Shown here: in pieces, positions 10,131 to 18,969 of the stretch | Position numbering within the stretch: position 1 is the first letter of the stretch | Layout: the number at the start of each line of letters is the position of its first letter | DNA from: Flavobacterium enshiense DK69 | GTDB lineage: Bacteria > Bacteroidota > Bacteroidia > Flavobacteriales > Flavobacteriaceae | NCBI RefSeq assembly: GCF_000498495.1 | Contig: NZ_AVCS01000011.1 | Location: 1 to 64,000 of the forward strand | DNA length: 64,000 nucleotides | Reading direction: 5' to 3' | Program-made: the position numbers and the translations under genes | The notes under the pieces: model-generated | The model's input: only the letters and a program-made list of their open reading frames with translations | Told to the model about the DNA's origin: nothing | The model's database searches: none

Positions 10131-11858
10131 TTAATTCAATTGCATTTCAGCAATAATTTTTTTGATTTTAGTATCCAGATAAGCCTCAGCTTCGGGAACA
10201 TCGGCAATAGTTTCAATGGCGCAGTTGACACTGAAGTAGAATTTTATTTTAGGTTCCGTTCCGCTAGGACGCGCACAGATTTTACTTCCGTCTTCAAGGT
10301 AGTAAATCAGTACATCTGATTTCGGAATGGAAAGCGGTTCTGTTTCATCGGTAAATAAATTTCGTACCGTCGAATTCTGATAGTCTTCGATGCAAACCAC
10401 CCGTTCTCCGTTGATTTCATGTACCGGATTTTCACGAAGGTCAATCATCATCTGTTTGATTTCGTTAGCGCCTTCAATTCCTTTTTTGGTAATGGAAATC
10501 AGGTGTTCCTTGTAAAAACCGAAATCAGTGTATAACTGAAGCAATTCCTGATAAATTGAACTTCCTTTTTCCTTGGCTTGAGCTGCTATTTCACACATTA
10601 AAAGGGTAGAGGCTACAGCATCTTTATCCCTAACCGCATCACCAACCATAAATCCGAAACTTTCTTCTCCGCCTCCGATGAATTTCTGATTAGGGAAATC
10701 CTTAATCATTTTGGCAATCCATTTAAAACCGGTCAAACCTACTTTGCATTCAACATCATATGCAGAAGCCAGCTCCTGCATCATCGGTGTTGAAACGATG
10801 GTGGAGCCAACAAATTCCGTTCCAGTTAGTTTTCCTTGCTTTTTCCATTCCTGAAGCAGAAAATGTGTCATGACAACCATGGTTTGGTTGCCGTTTAACA
10901 ATGTCATCTTTCCATTATCATCCCGCACAGCAACGCCCAATCTGTCGGAATCCGGATCGGTTCCAACCACAATGTCAGCATGAGTTCGTTCTGCCAGTTC
11001 CATTGCCATTGCCAATGCTTCCGGTTCTTCTGGGTTTGGTGATTTAACTGTTGGGAAATTTCCGTCTGGTTCAGCCTGCTCTTTTACAATTTCAACATTC
11101 GGATAGCCTGCCTTTGCTAAAACATCGGGAACCAGTTTTATGGAAGTCCCGTGAAGTGAAGTGAAAACGATTTTAAGGTTTTCTTTGGCTGCAGATGAAG
11201 TATTAAACGTTGCGTTTTCAATGGACGAATCAATAAAGGCTTCGTCAATTTCTGTGTCGATGTATTCGATTAAGTCGTTGTTGGCTTCAAATTTAATTTC
11301 GCTGTAATCCAGTGCTTCAATCACCTGAATGATTTCATGATCTTGAGGCGGAACTAATTGGCCGCCGTCCTGCCAATATACTTTGTATCCGTTGTATTCC
11401 GGCGGATTGTGCGAGGCAGTCAGGACGATTCCTGCATGGCATTCCAAATATTTTACTGCAAATGATAATTCGGGAGTCGGACGCAAATCGGAAAAAAGGA
11501 AAACTTTAATTCCATTTGCGGAAAACACATCAGCTACCACTTTTGCCAACGTGTCGCTGTTATGACGGCAATCGTAGGCAATGGCTACTTTTAATTGTTC
11601 GTTCGGGAATGTCTTTTTAAGATAGTCTGACAGTCCCTGCGTGTTTTTTCCTAAGGTGTATTTGTTGATTCGATTAGTTCCCACGCCCATGATTCCGCGC
11701 ATACCGCCCGTTCCGAATTCCAGGTTTTTATAAAAACTGTCTTCCAGTTCTTTAGGAGATGTTGTCATTATTTCACGAATCGCTTCGTGGGTGTCGTTAT
11801 CAAATGTTGGCGTTAGCCAGATGTTTACTTTGTCTAAAATTGCTTTTTCAATGTGCAT
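10131..11858 (-). CDS. Phospho-sugar mutase (phosphoglucomutase/phosphomannomutase family)
   Basis: Alpha-D-phosphohexomutase of 575 residues from the ATG at 11858; a TTG two codons upstream is less likely. All four active-site loops are visible: TASHNP with the phospho-serine near residue 148, metal-binding DPDSDR near 301, sugar-specificity loop GGEESFG, and phosphate-binding RPSGTEPK near the C-terminus. The enzyme interconverts hexose 1- and 6-phosphates; glucose or mannose preference cannot be separated here. It lies between a glycosyltransferase and an ABC exporter gene, which suggests a surface-glycan or precursor role. Confidence 0.93.
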   Translation of the reverse strand: MHIEKAILDKVNIWLTPTFDNDTHEAIREIMTTSPKELEDSFYKNLEFGTGGMRGIMGVGTNRINKYTLGKNTQGLSDYLKKTFPNEQLKVAIAYDCRHNSDTLAKVVADVFSANGIKVFLFSDLRPTPELSFAVKYLECHAGIVLTASHNPPEYNGYKVYWQDGGQLVPPQDHEIIQVIEALDYSEIKFEANNDLIEYIDTEIDEAFIDSSIENATFNTSSAAKENLKIVFTSLHGTSIKLVPDVLAKAGYPNVEIVKEQAEPDGNFPTVKSPNPEEPEALAMAMELAERTHADIVVGTDPDSDRLGVAVRDDNGKMTLLNGNQTMVVMTHFLLQEWKKQGKLTGTEFVGSTIVSTPMMQELASAYDVECKVGLTGFKWIAKMIKDFPNQKFIGGGEESFGFMVGDAVRDKDAVASTLLMCEIAAQAKEKGSSIYQELLQLYTDFGFYKEHLISITKKGIEGANEIKQMMIDLRENPVHEINGERVVCIEDYQNSTVRNLFTDETEPLSIPKSDVLIYYLEDGSKICARPSGTEPKIKFYFSVNCAIETIADVPEAEAYLDTKIKKIIAEMQLN

Positions 11859-11871
11859 TTTCAATTCTGAT

Positions 11872-12828
11872 TTACAGATTTAACTCTTTAGAAATTTTAT
11901 AGCGTTCTTCATTGTTTTTGGTTCTTAGGATAATTTCACCTAAAAAACCGGCAAGAAAGAGTTGTGTGCCTATAATCATGGTAGTAAGAGCAATATAAAA
12001 CCAAGGGTTGTTGGTTACTAAAATTGCGTCTTCATGAGTGTATATTTTGTATAATTTCATGATACCGATGTAGCCGGCAGATAAAAACCCGATGAGGAAC
12101 ATTACCACTCCCAGCGCGCCAAAAAGGTGCATCGGGCGTTTTCCGAATTTTGAGATGAACCAAATCGTGATTAAATCCAAAAAGCCGTTTATGAATCGTT
12201 CCATCCCGAATTTAGTGGAACCGTATTTTCGCGCCTGATGGATTACTACTTTTTCACCGATATTCCCAAATCCTGCATTTTTCGCCAAAACAGGAATGTA
12301 TCTGTGCATTTCGCCTGATACTTCAACGTTTTTTACGACGATATTTTTGTAGGCTTTCAACCCACAGTTGAAATCGTTCAGTTGTACGCCTGATGTTTTT
12401 CGGGCCGCCCAGTTGAATAACTTTGAAGGCAGGTTTTTGGAAACAACCGAATCGTATCTTTTCTTTTTCCAGCCCGAAACCAAATCGTAATTATCGATGG
12501 TGATCATGCTGAAAAGTCCTGGGATTTCGTCGGGACTGTCCTGTAAATCTGCGTCCATGGTGATAATTACATCACCTTGTGCTTTGGCAAAACCCGCATG
12601 AAGCGCCTGTGATTTTCCGTAATTGCGTAAAAAACGAATTCCTTTAACGTTAGGATTTTCAGCAGAAAGCTGTTCAATAGTTTTCCATGAATTGTCGGTG
12701 CTGCCGTCATCAATGAAAATAACTTCATAAGAGAAGTTGTTTTCTTTCATGACTTTTACAATCCACGAATGCAATTCGGGCAACGATTCCTGCTCGTTGA
12801 GTAAAGGAATTATAATGGATAAGTTCAT
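11872..12828 (-). CDS. Family 2 glycosyltransferase, DPM1/GtrB-like, membrane-anchored
   Basis: A 318-residue inverting glycosyltransferase. The GT-A domain shows IPLLNEQESLPEL at the N-terminus, DDGSTDNSW near residue 41 and the metal-binding DADLQDSPDEI near 95. Two membrane helices follow near residues 232-300. This layout fits enzymes that transfer a sugar onto a polyprenyl phosphate, such as GtrB or dolichol-phosphate mannosyltransferase. It is 13 bases upstream of the phosphosugar mutase gene and 3 bases downstream of the DUF4199 gene, in a minus-strand operon. Confidence 0.92.
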   Translation of the reverse strand: MNLSIIIPLLNEQESLPELHSWIVKVMKENNFSYEVIFIDDGSTDNSWKTIEQLSAENPNVKGIRFLRNYGKSQALHAGFAKAQGDVIITMDADLQDSPDEIPGLFSMITIDNYDLVSGWKKKRYDSVVSKNLPSKLFNWAARKTSGVQLNDFNCGLKAYKNIVVKNVEVSGEMHRYIPVLAKNAGFGNIGEKVVIHQARKYGSTKFGMERFINGFLDLITIWFISKFGKRPMHLFGALGVVMFLIGFLSAGYIGIMKLYKIYTHEDAILVTNNPWFYIALTTMIIGTQLFLAGFLGEIILRTKNNEERYKISKELNL

Positions 12829-12831
12829 TAA

Positions 12832-13362
12832 TTATTCTAAGTTCGATGTTTTGTTTCTGAAGATTAAGGCTAGAAGTGCCCCGAAAATGGCTGATAAAAT
12901 AAAATTGAAAACAAGTCCTTTTCCTTGATTTGCAACAGAATAATTGTCTGTGTTCTGCATTTTTTCGGCAACTTCTTTTATTTTTTCGGTCGGTGCGCCT
13001 GCTTTTTTCATCATGTTTACAGTGTATTCAATCACTTCATTGTTCAATGTTTCTTTTGCTTCCGGATCTATAACATTGAATAATAAAATGTTGAAAATTA
13101 CGGCCATTGTTGCTCCAATGGCTCCTGCAATGAAGTATACTGTGAAAGCTTCTTTAAAAGTAATTAAACCGTTTAATTGTTTTTTGGTCTTTGAAACCAA
13201 AACTATCCCAATAATTATGTAAACGACAATCATGATTAATCCCAGCCAGAGATTTGTGAATAGTTTTATGTCTATGGCATAGAGTGATGCTGTTAAAAGG
13301 ATTGAAATAAAACCGATAACAATTCCGTAGTTAATCCCGTTTTTTTTAATTACTTCGTTCAT
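12832..13362 (-). CDS. DUF4199 membrane protein
   Basis: A 176-residue protein with four predicted membrane helices: two in the first 70 residues, one near 75-95 and one near the C-terminus (LVFNFILSAIFGALLALIF). The central soluble stretch is helical (NEVIEYTVNMMKKAGAPTEK). This matches DUF4199, a Bacteroidetes family of unknown function that often precedes GT2 genes, as here. It is the first gene of the minus-strand operon ending with the DUF2971 gene. Confidence 0.85.
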   Translation of the reverse strand: MNEVIKKNGINYGIVIGFISILLTASLYAIDIKLFTNLWLGLIMIVVYIIIGIVLVSKTKKQLNGLITFKEAFTVYFIAGAIGATMAVIFNILLFNVIDPEAKETLNNEVIEYTVNMMKKAGAPTEKIKEVAEKMQNTDNYSVANQGKGLVFNFILSAIFGALLALIFRNKTSNLE

Positions 13363-13453
13363 AGTTTTCTATTGGTTTAAATAATTTACAAATATATGAA
13401 TTCTATACTATCGTAGAGTTAGTTTGAAGAATTGAAAAAAAGTTACACAATAA

Positions 13454-13483
13454 TTTGAATATTAAAAATTAGTTGTACATTTG
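13454..13483 (+). promoter_or_regulatory. Promoter of rpmE2
   Basis: TTTG (13454-13457), an 18-base spacer and TACATTTG (13476-13483) match the Bacteroidetes housekeeping promoter (TTG, then TAnnTTTG). Transcription would start near 13490, leaving a leader of about 100 bases before the L31 gene. Confidence 0.75.
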
Positions 13484-13489
13484 CAGCCT

Positions 13490-13591
13490 GAATAAATAAA
13501 AAGATTATAAACAAAAAGTTACAAGCGTTTATACCTTTTGTATATAAAAGCATCAGAACGGTTTGTAACCAATTAATAAAAACGATTTACC
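13490..13591 (+). promoter_or_regulatory. Structured 5' leader of rpmE2 (candidate r-protein autoregulation site)
   Basis: The leader can fold into a long hairpin: GTTACAA (13518-13524) pairs exactly with TTGTAAC (13563-13569), and inside it GTTTATAC pairs with the GTATATAAA stretch near 13539-13547 with minor bulging. Leaders of L31 genes carry autoregulatory structures in several other phyla. That this one binds L31 is inference. Confidence 0.45.
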
Positions 13592-13843
13592 ATGAAAAAA
13601 GGAATTCACCCGGAAAATTACAGATTAGTAGCATTTAAAGATATGTCAAACGAGGATGTATTTATTACTAAATCTACTGTAGAAACTAAAGATACAATCA
13701 CTGTTGATGGTGTTGAATACCCAGTATACAAAATGGAGATCTCTAGAACATCTCACCCTTTCTATACAGGTAAATCTAAACTTATCGATACTGCAGGACG
13801 TATTGATAAATTCAAAAGCAAATACGCTAAATTCAGCAAATAA
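13592..13843 (+). CDS. rpmE2: 50S ribosomal protein L31 type B
   Basis: An 83-residue ribosomal protein of the large subunit. MKKGIHPENYR at the start and SHPFYTGKSKLIDTAGRIDKFKSKY near the end are the L31 signatures. It contains no cysteine, so it is the zinc-free (type B) form that can replace zinc-binding L31. It stands alone with its own promoter, a structured leader and a strong terminator. The codons are those expected for a highly expressed gene. Confidence 0.97.
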   Translation: MKKGIHPENYRLVAFKDMSNEDVFITKSTVETKDTITVDGVEYPVYKMEISRTSHPFYTGKSKLIDTAGRIDKFKSKYAKFSK

Positions 13844-13865
13844 TTGTTGTTTTTACATTATACGG

Positions 13866-13895
13866 AAGCCTCTCAGTTTTGAGAGGCTTTTTTAT
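13866..13895 (+). terminator. Intrinsic terminator after rpmE2
   Basis: GCCTCTC (13868-13874) and GAGAGGC (13881-13887) form a 7-bp GC-rich stem with a 6-base loop, followed by a T-rich run. Confidence 0.9.
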
Positions 13896-13968
13896 TTTTA
13901 TCTGATGGAAAACTTTGTAACTTTGGAATTCGGTTAACCAAATGACCGCATCAACAAATAAACAAAAT

Positions 13969-15144
13969 ATGAACTACATACTTTTTGACGGAACCGTTCG
14001 CGACGCTTTGCTTCCGTTTACATTTACCCGACCTGTGGCCGATATCCGAATAGGGATTTTGACCATTCGTGAAAAATGGGAAAAATATTTGGGCTACACT
14101 ACTACGACGTTAACAGAAGAATATCTGATGGAGAAATATCCAATGGTGGAAATGGAAGAGAATGTGATGATTAATGCTTCTTTTTTGCCAAATGAAATTC
14201 TATCCGAAATGGTTCGTTCACTCGAAGCTAATCAGGCTATTTTCTGCAATGATGAGGTAGTGGCTTTTTACAGTAAAGAAAATCAGGAAGAAGTTGATTT
14301 TGATACGTATGACATTATTGATTACACTGAAGACTGTCTGAAAATTGAGCACACTTGGGATATTTTTCAGAAGAATGACGCTGCCTTGCGCGAGGATTTT
14401 GATTTGATAACAGAAGGCCGTTTTTCGCAGCCGATTCCGAAAAGTGTCAACGTAATTGCACCGGAAAATGTTTTTATTGAAGAAGGGGCGAAGTTAGAGT
14501 TTGTTACGTTAAACGCATCTACAGGGCCAATTTACATTGGTAAAAATGCAGAAATTATGGAGGGTTCTGTGATCCGTGGTCCTTTTGCATTGTGTGAAGA
14601 AGCGCAGGTGAAGCTGGCAACGAAAGTGTATGGTGCAACCACGGTTGGACCACATAGTCGTATTGGAGGTGAGGTAAACAACTCTGTACTTTTCGGGTAT
14701 TCCAATAAGGGGCATGACGGGTTTTTAGGGAATTCGGTTTTAGGGGAATGGTGTAACATTGGAGCCGACAGTAATAATTCGAACTTAAAGAATAATTACG
14801 AAGAAGTGAAACTATGGAGTTACGAAACCGAAGGTTTTGCCAAAACAGGTCTTCAGTTCTGCGGTTTGATGATGGGTGATCACAGTAAATGTGGTATCAA
14901 TACCATGTTCAATACCGGAACAGTTGTAGGGGTTAGTGCTAATATTTTTGGAAGTGGATTCCCTCGTAATTTTATACCGAGTTTCTCCTGGGGTGGTGCG
15001 TCTGGATTTACGACCTACATCACCAAAAAGGCATTTGAAACGGCTAAAATTGTGATGTCCCGTCGTCATGTGGAATTCACGGAACAGGATGCCGCTATTT
15101 TGGAGCATGTTTTTGAGGAAACAAAAAAATACAGAAAAGAATAG
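13969..15144 (+). CDS. GlmU-like sugar nucleotidyltransferase/acyltransferase
   Basis: A 391-residue protein from the ATG at 13969; the earlier ATG at 13942 adds nine residues of low complexity, while family members begin MNYILFDG as here. The N-terminal half is a degenerate nucleotidyltransferase-like domain (DALLPFTFTRPVADIRIGI). The C-terminal half is a left-handed beta-helix with hexapeptide repeats, for example IGKNAEIMEGSVIRGPFAL and CNIGADSNNSNLKNNY. It belongs to the Bacteroidetes group annotated as putative sugar nucleotidyltransferases; it lacks the classic GlmU GxGTRM loop, so bifunctional GlmU activity is doubtful. Confidence 0.85.
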   Translation: MNYILFDGTVRDALLPFTFTRPVADIRIGILTIREKWEKYLGYTTTTLTEEYLMEKYPMVEMEENVMINASFLPNEILSEMVRSLEANQAIFCNDEVVAFYSKENQEEVDFDTYDIIDYTEDCLKIEHTWDIFQKNDAALREDFDLITEGRFSQPIPKSVNVIAPENVFIEEGAKLEFVTLNASTGPIYIGKNAEIMEGSVIRGPFALCEEAQVKLATKVYGATTVGPHSRIGGEVNNSVLFGYSNKGHDGFLGNSVLGEWCNIGADSNNSNLKNNYEEVKLWSYETEGFAKTGLQFCGLMMGDHSKCGINTMFNTGTVVGVSANIFGSGFPRNFIPSFSWGGASGFTTYITKKAFETAKIVMSRRHVEFTEQDAAILEHVFEETKKYRKE

Positions 15145-15167
15145 TCTGAATTTTATGCAAATTATAT

Positions 15168-15201
15168 AACCACGATTACGAGAGTAGTCGTGGTTTTTTT
15201 T
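15168..15201 (+). terminator. Intrinsic terminator after the GlmU-like gene
   Basis: AACCACGATTAC (15168-15179) pairs with GTAGTCGTGGTT (15184-15195) around a GAGA loop, 12 bp with one G-T pair, followed by seven T. Confidence 0.9.
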
Positions 15202-15230
15202 GTAAATTTATTCTCTAAACTTTGAAAGCT

Positions 15231-16625
15231 ATGTATAGAATAGAGAACGATTTATTGGGAGATATGCAGGTTCCGGCGAATGCTTATTACGGAATTCAGA
15301 CGCAAAGAGCTATTGATAATTTTCAGATATCCGGAGTGAAATTACATCAGTTTCCTGAATTTATTAAAGGATTGGCTTATGTAAAATGGGGTGCTGCCGA
15401 AACTAATTTTCAACTGGGATTACTTGATGAAAAACTCAAAAATGCCATTGTGGAAGCTGCTAAGGAAGTTGTTGCCGGAAAATTCGACAAGGAATTTCCT
15501 ATTGATATGATTCAGGGTGGAGCGGGTACTTCTACAAATATGAATATCAACGAAGTTTTGGCAAACCGTGCTTTGGAATTGATGGGCTATCAAAAAGGGG
15601 AGTATCAACATTGTTCGCCTAATGATCATGTGAATTTATCCCAATCTACGAATGACGCTTATCCTACTGCCATCCGAATAGCAGGTGTTCGTTCCAACAT
15701 GTTGTTGATTGAGCATTTGAAAGATCTGATTAAATCGATTCGAAATAAAGGTGAAGAGTTTAAGCATGTATTGAAAATGGGAAGAACCCAATTGCAGGAT
15801 GCCGTACCGATGACGCTTGGTCAGGAATTTGAAGCTTTTGCGGTAACGCTGGAAGAAGAAATCGAACGACTGACACAAAATTCCAATTTGTTTCTGGAAA
15901 CCAATATGGGAGCAACTGCTATCGGAACCGGGCTTAACGCTGCTCCGGGTTATGCAAAATTGTGTGCCGAAAATCTGGCTAAGGTTACCGGACTGGCGAT
16001 TGTGTCGGCTCCTAATTTGATTGAAGCCACTCCGGATACGGGAGCCTATGTGATTTATTCTTCGGCCTTGAAACGTATGGCCATCAAAATCTCGAAAATC
16101 TGTAACGATTTACGTTTGCTTTCTTCCGGACCTCGCTGTGGTTTAAATGAAATCAATTTACCGCCAATGCAGCCAGGATCCTCAATTATGCCTGGAAAAG
16201 TAAATCCGGTAATTCCCGAAGTGATGAATCAGGTTTGTTTCCGTGTAATCGGTAATGATTTGACTGTAACGATGGCATCGGAAGCTGGACAATTGCAATT
16301 AAATGTTATGGAACCAGTGTTGACTTATGCAATCATGGAATCCATGCAATTATTATCAAACGGAATGGATACGTTGCGACAAAAATGTATCGAAGGTATC
16401 ACGGCCAACGAAGAGCATTGCCGCGAAATGGTGCTGCATAGCATCGGAATTGTGACGGCTCTTAATCCGTACATCGGATATAAAAACAGTACCAAAATTG
16501 CCAAAGAAGCGTTGGAAACCGGAAAAAGTGTTTACAATCTGGTTCTAGAGCATAATATTCTATCGAAGGAACAGATAGATGATATACTGAATCCTGAAAA
16601 TATGCTTGCTCCCAAAAAAGGATAA
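15231..16625 (+). CDS. aspA: Aspartate ammonia-lyase
   Basis: Cytoplasmic homotetramer that converts L-aspartate to fumarate and ammonia. The start is the ATG at 15231 (MYRIENDLLGDM), giving 464 residues; an in-frame TTG nine bases upstream is less likely. Superfamily signatures are intact: GGAGTSTNMNINEVLANRA, the SQSTNDAYPTA helix, GRTQLQDAVP and the catalytic serine loop GSSIMPGKVNPV. The sequence after that loop (IPEVMNQVCFRVIGND, EAGQLQLNVMEPV) follows AspA rather than fumarase C. It stands alone between two terminators. Confidence 0.95.
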   Translation: MYRIENDLLGDMQVPANAYYGIQTQRAIDNFQISGVKLHQFPEFIKGLAYVKWGAAETNFQLGLLDEKLKNAIVEAAKEVVAGKFDKEFPIDMIQGGAGTSTNMNINEVLANRALELMGYQKGEYQHCSPNDHVNLSQSTNDAYPTAIRIAGVRSNMLLIEHLKDLIKSIRNKGEEFKHVLKMGRTQLQDAVPMTLGQEFEAFAVTLEEEIERLTQNSNLFLETNMGATAIGTGLNAAPGYAKLCAENLAKVTGLAIVSAPNLIEATPDTGAYVIYSSALKRMAIKISKICNDLRLLSSGPRCGLNEINLPPMQPGSSIMPGKVNPVIPEVMNQVCFRVIGNDLTVTMASEAGQLQLNVMEPVLTYAIMESMQLLSNGMDTLRQKCIEGITANEEHCREMVLHSIGIVTALNPYIGYKNSTKIAKEALETGKSVYNLVLEHNILSKEQIDDILNPENMLAPKKG

Positions 16626-16630
16626 TCTTA

Positions 16631-16662
16631 AAAAGCCACGAAATATAAATCGTGGCTTTTTT
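16631..16662 (+). terminator. Intrinsic terminator after aspA
   Basis: AAAAGCCACG (16631-16640) and CGTGGCTTTT (16651-16660) form a 10-bp stem with a 10-base loop, followed by T. Confidence 0.9.
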
Positions 16663-16748
16663 ATTAAAATTTGGCTCTGTTTAATGATTTTCTAGTCTTG
16701 GTAAAAAAAGTTCTATCCTGTTGAAGAAGTTGAGCGTTTTTTAGGAAA

Positions 16749-16955
16749 TTAATCTTCCCATCCACAAAGTCCCAGACCTTTATCCAAAGCTTCAGATTTT
16801 GAAACTTTCTTTATTTCATGTTTGCAATTGGATAATCCACGGCAATTTTCGTTATAATGGTATTTTTTGGCATTCGGACTAACGCAGATATAAACGTTTG
16901 CCGATGAAAATGATGTTAACGAGGCAAACGCAAGTATGTAGATTACTTTTCTCAT
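16749..16955 (-). CDS. Small secreted cysteine-containing protein
   Basis: A 68-residue protein with an N-terminal signal peptide (ILAFASLTSFSSA). The mature part has four cysteines, including YHYNENCRGLSNCKHEI, and a short KVSKSEALDKGLGLCGW tail; the pattern resembles small metal- or disulphide-stabilised modules found in Flavobacteria. No function can be assigned. Upstream on the minus strand lies a promoter-like TAACTTTG (16972-16979, read on the minus strand). Confidence 0.7.
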   Translation of the reverse strand: MRKVIYILAFASLTSFSSANVYICVSPNAKKYHYNENCRGLSNCKHEIKKVSKSEALDKGLGLCGWED

Positions 16956-17136
16956 TTTATTTTCCTTTTTTCAAAGTTACTAAATTCAATACGTTAATTC
17001 TTAAAGACTTATGTTTTTAATTCGCGGTTTGCAAATAACTGGAATATAGCTTATTAATAATTTTAGGAAACGGATTATTGTCCGTAAATTTGCCAACTCA
17101 ATTTTTTGACAACGATTTCATTAATTGAGCTTACTT

Positions 17137-18471
17137 ATGGAAAATAAAAAGAAAGTGGCGTTCTACACGCTGGGCTGTAAACTGAATTTTTCAGAAACAT
17201 CAACCATTGCCAGAAATTTTCAAGACGAGGGTTTTGAACGTGTTGATTTTGAAGAAGTGGCCGACATTTATGTGATTAACACATGTTCAGTTACCGACAA
17301 TGCGGATAAGCAATTCAAACAGATTGTAAAAAAAGCAATGAAGCTTAATAACAAGGCATTTGTTGCGGCAGTGGGCTGTTATGCACAGTTAAAACCTGAA
17401 GAACTGGCCGATGTTGATGGCGTGGATTTAGTTTTGGGTGCTACAGAAAAATTTAAAATCACCGACTATATTAATGATCTGTCCAAAAACGATATGGGCG
17501 AGGTGCATTCCTGTGAAATCGAAGAAGCTGATTTTTATGTAGGGAGTTATTCGATTGGAGACAGGACCCGTGCCTTTTTGAAAGTCCAAGACGGATGCGA
17601 CTATAAATGTACATATTGTACCATTCCATTGGCGAGAGGGATTTCCCGAAGTGATACGATGGAAAACGTGCTGAAAAATGCAAAAGAAATTTCCGGGCAG
17701 GGTATTAAGGAAATCGTTTTAACCGGAGTAAACATTGGTGACTACGGTAAAGGGGAGTTCGGAAATAAGAAACACGAACATACGTTTTACGAATTGGTTC
17801 AGAATCTGGATAAAGTGGAAGGAATCGAGCGTTTGCGAATTTCATCCATCGAACCAAATCTGTTAAAAAATGAAACCATCGATTTCGTATCACAAAGCCG
17901 AACGTTTGTACCACATTTTCATATTCCGCTGCAATCGGGAAGCAATGAGGTTCTGAAAAAAATGAAACGCCGCTATATGCGAGAATTGTATTCGGAACGT
18001 GTTGCTAAAATCAGGGAAGTGATGCCGCATGCCTGCATTGGAGTGGATGTTATTGTTGGTTTTCCGGGAGAAACCGACGAATTGTTTTTAGAAACTTATC
18101 ATTTCCTGAACGAGTTGGATATTTCATATCTGCATGTTTTTACTTATTCAGAAAGAGATAATACTGAAGCGACTGAAATGGAAGGTGTAGTTCCGTCTAA
18201 TGTACGGGCAAAACGCAGCAAGATGTTACGAGGGCTTTCCGTTAAAAAAAGACGCGCATTTTATGAAAGTCAAATCGGAACCAACAGAACAGTTTTGTTT
18301 GAAGGGGAAAATAAAGAAGGCTACATTCATGGTTTTACCGAAAATTACGTAAAAGTAAAAACACCTTGGAATCCGGAACTTGTAAATACGTTGCATGAAA
18401 TCAATCTAACCCGAATTGATGAAGACGGAAGCGTTCGATTGGAGTTTTTGAATGCTGAAGTGGGAAAATAG
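17137..18471 (+). CDS. mtaB: tRNA t6A37 methylthiotransferase MtaB
   Basis: Radical-SAM enzyme that adds a methylthio group to N6-threonylcarbamoyladenosine at position 37 of tRNAs. The ATG at 17137 gives 444 residues. The N-terminal UPF0004 domain has its three cysteines (TLGCKLNFSE, NTCSVTDNAD, VGCYAQ) for one cluster, and CDYKCTYCTIP supplies the SAM cluster. A C-terminal TRAM-like domain follows (ENKEGYIHGFTENYVKVKT). The TLGCKLN start favours MtaB over MiaB. A -7-like TAAATTTG at 17085-17092 is the probable promoter. Confidence 0.95.
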   Translation: MENKKKVAFYTLGCKLNFSETSTIARNFQDEGFERVDFEEVADIYVINTCSVTDNADKQFKQIVKKAMKLNNKAFVAAVGCYAQLKPEELADVDGVDLVLGATEKFKITDYINDLSKNDMGEVHSCEIEEADFYVGSYSIGDRTRAFLKVQDGCDYKCTYCTIPLARGISRSDTMENVLKNAKEISGQGIKEIVLTGVNIGDYGKGEFGNKKHEHTFYELVQNLDKVEGIERLRISSIEPNLLKNETIDFVSQSRTFVPHFHIPLQSGSNEVLKKMKRRYMRELYSERVAKIREVMPHACIGVDVIVGFPGETDELFLETYHFLNELDISYLHVFTYSERDNTEATEMEGVVPSNVRAKRSKMLRGLSVKKRRAFYESQIGTNRTVLFEGENKEGYIHGFTENYVKVKTPWNPELVNTLHEINLTRIDEDGSVRLEFLNAEVGK

Positions 18472-18500
18472 TCAATAGAAAATAGAATATAGAATATAGA

Positions 18501-18536
18501 AAAAAGAGTATAGGTGTTGTGTCTATACTCTTTTTT
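18501..18536. terminator. Bidirectional intrinsic terminator after mtaB
   Basis: AAAAAGAGTATAG (18501-18513) and CTATACTCTTTTTT form a 13-bp stem with a 9-base loop. The A run on one side and T run on the other allow use by mtaB and by the convergent minus-strand gene. Confidence 0.85.
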
Positions 18537-18556
18537 GTTTTCTCTGTATTCTTTTT

Positions 18557-18898
18557 CTAATACTTATAATGAAAGCGCAGTTTAGTAATGCGGAACACAT
18601 TATCTCCCAACTGCTCTATGAATTCAAATTTATTTCTTCCCGGCTGGGTAAAAGAAACGATGGAGTTGGCATCGATTTCGTAGTACATGCCTTCGCCTTC
18701 CATCATAAATCGGTCGCCGTTTTTACGATAAGCAGAACGGATTAAATCGAACTCAAACAAATTCCACGTAGAGGTATCGGCGTTAAAATCACCAGCAGAA
18801 GAACAGATGCCTTCGGTGACTTCGGTTTTGCTGCCATAATATTTTTCTATATTCTCAAAAAAATGGATGATATCGGTGTAGAATTCTTCTTGTGTCAT
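18557..18898 (-). CDS. Conserved small protein of unknown function
   Basis: A 113-residue acidic cytoplasmic protein without signal peptide or membrane helix. The N-terminal helix (FYTDIIHFFENIEKYYG) followed by a likely beta-rich remainder (DRFMMEGEGMYYEID, NVFRITKLRFHYKY) suggests a small alpha+beta fold. I do not recognise the family. It is separated from the next minus-strand gene by a terminator, so it is expressed alone. Confidence 0.7.
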   Translation of the reverse strand: MTQEEFYTDIIHFFENIEKYYGSKTEVTEGICSSAGDFNADTSTWNLFEFDLIRSAYRKNGDRFMMEGEGMYYEIDANSIVSFTQPGRNKFEFIEQLGDNVFRITKLRFHYKY

Positions 18899-18930
18899 GT
18901 GCTAAAAATACATTAATTTTTTAGAAATAA

Positions 18931-18960
18931 AAAAGTCGTTCTGTTTTTAGAACGACTTTT
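18931..18960 (-). terminator. Intrinsic terminator after the small acetyltransferase gene
   Basis: AAAAGTCGTTCT (18931-18942) and AGAACGACTTTT (18949-18960) form a 12-bp stem with a 6-base loop, T-rich on the minus strand, downstream of the gene at 18970-19254. Confidence 0.9.
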
Positions 18961-18969
18961 GTTTTTTAG

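Noticed and set aside
14509..15108. Several minus-strand frames opposite the GlmU-like gene
   Set aside because: They mirror the hexapeptide repeats of the real gene and lack any own signature.
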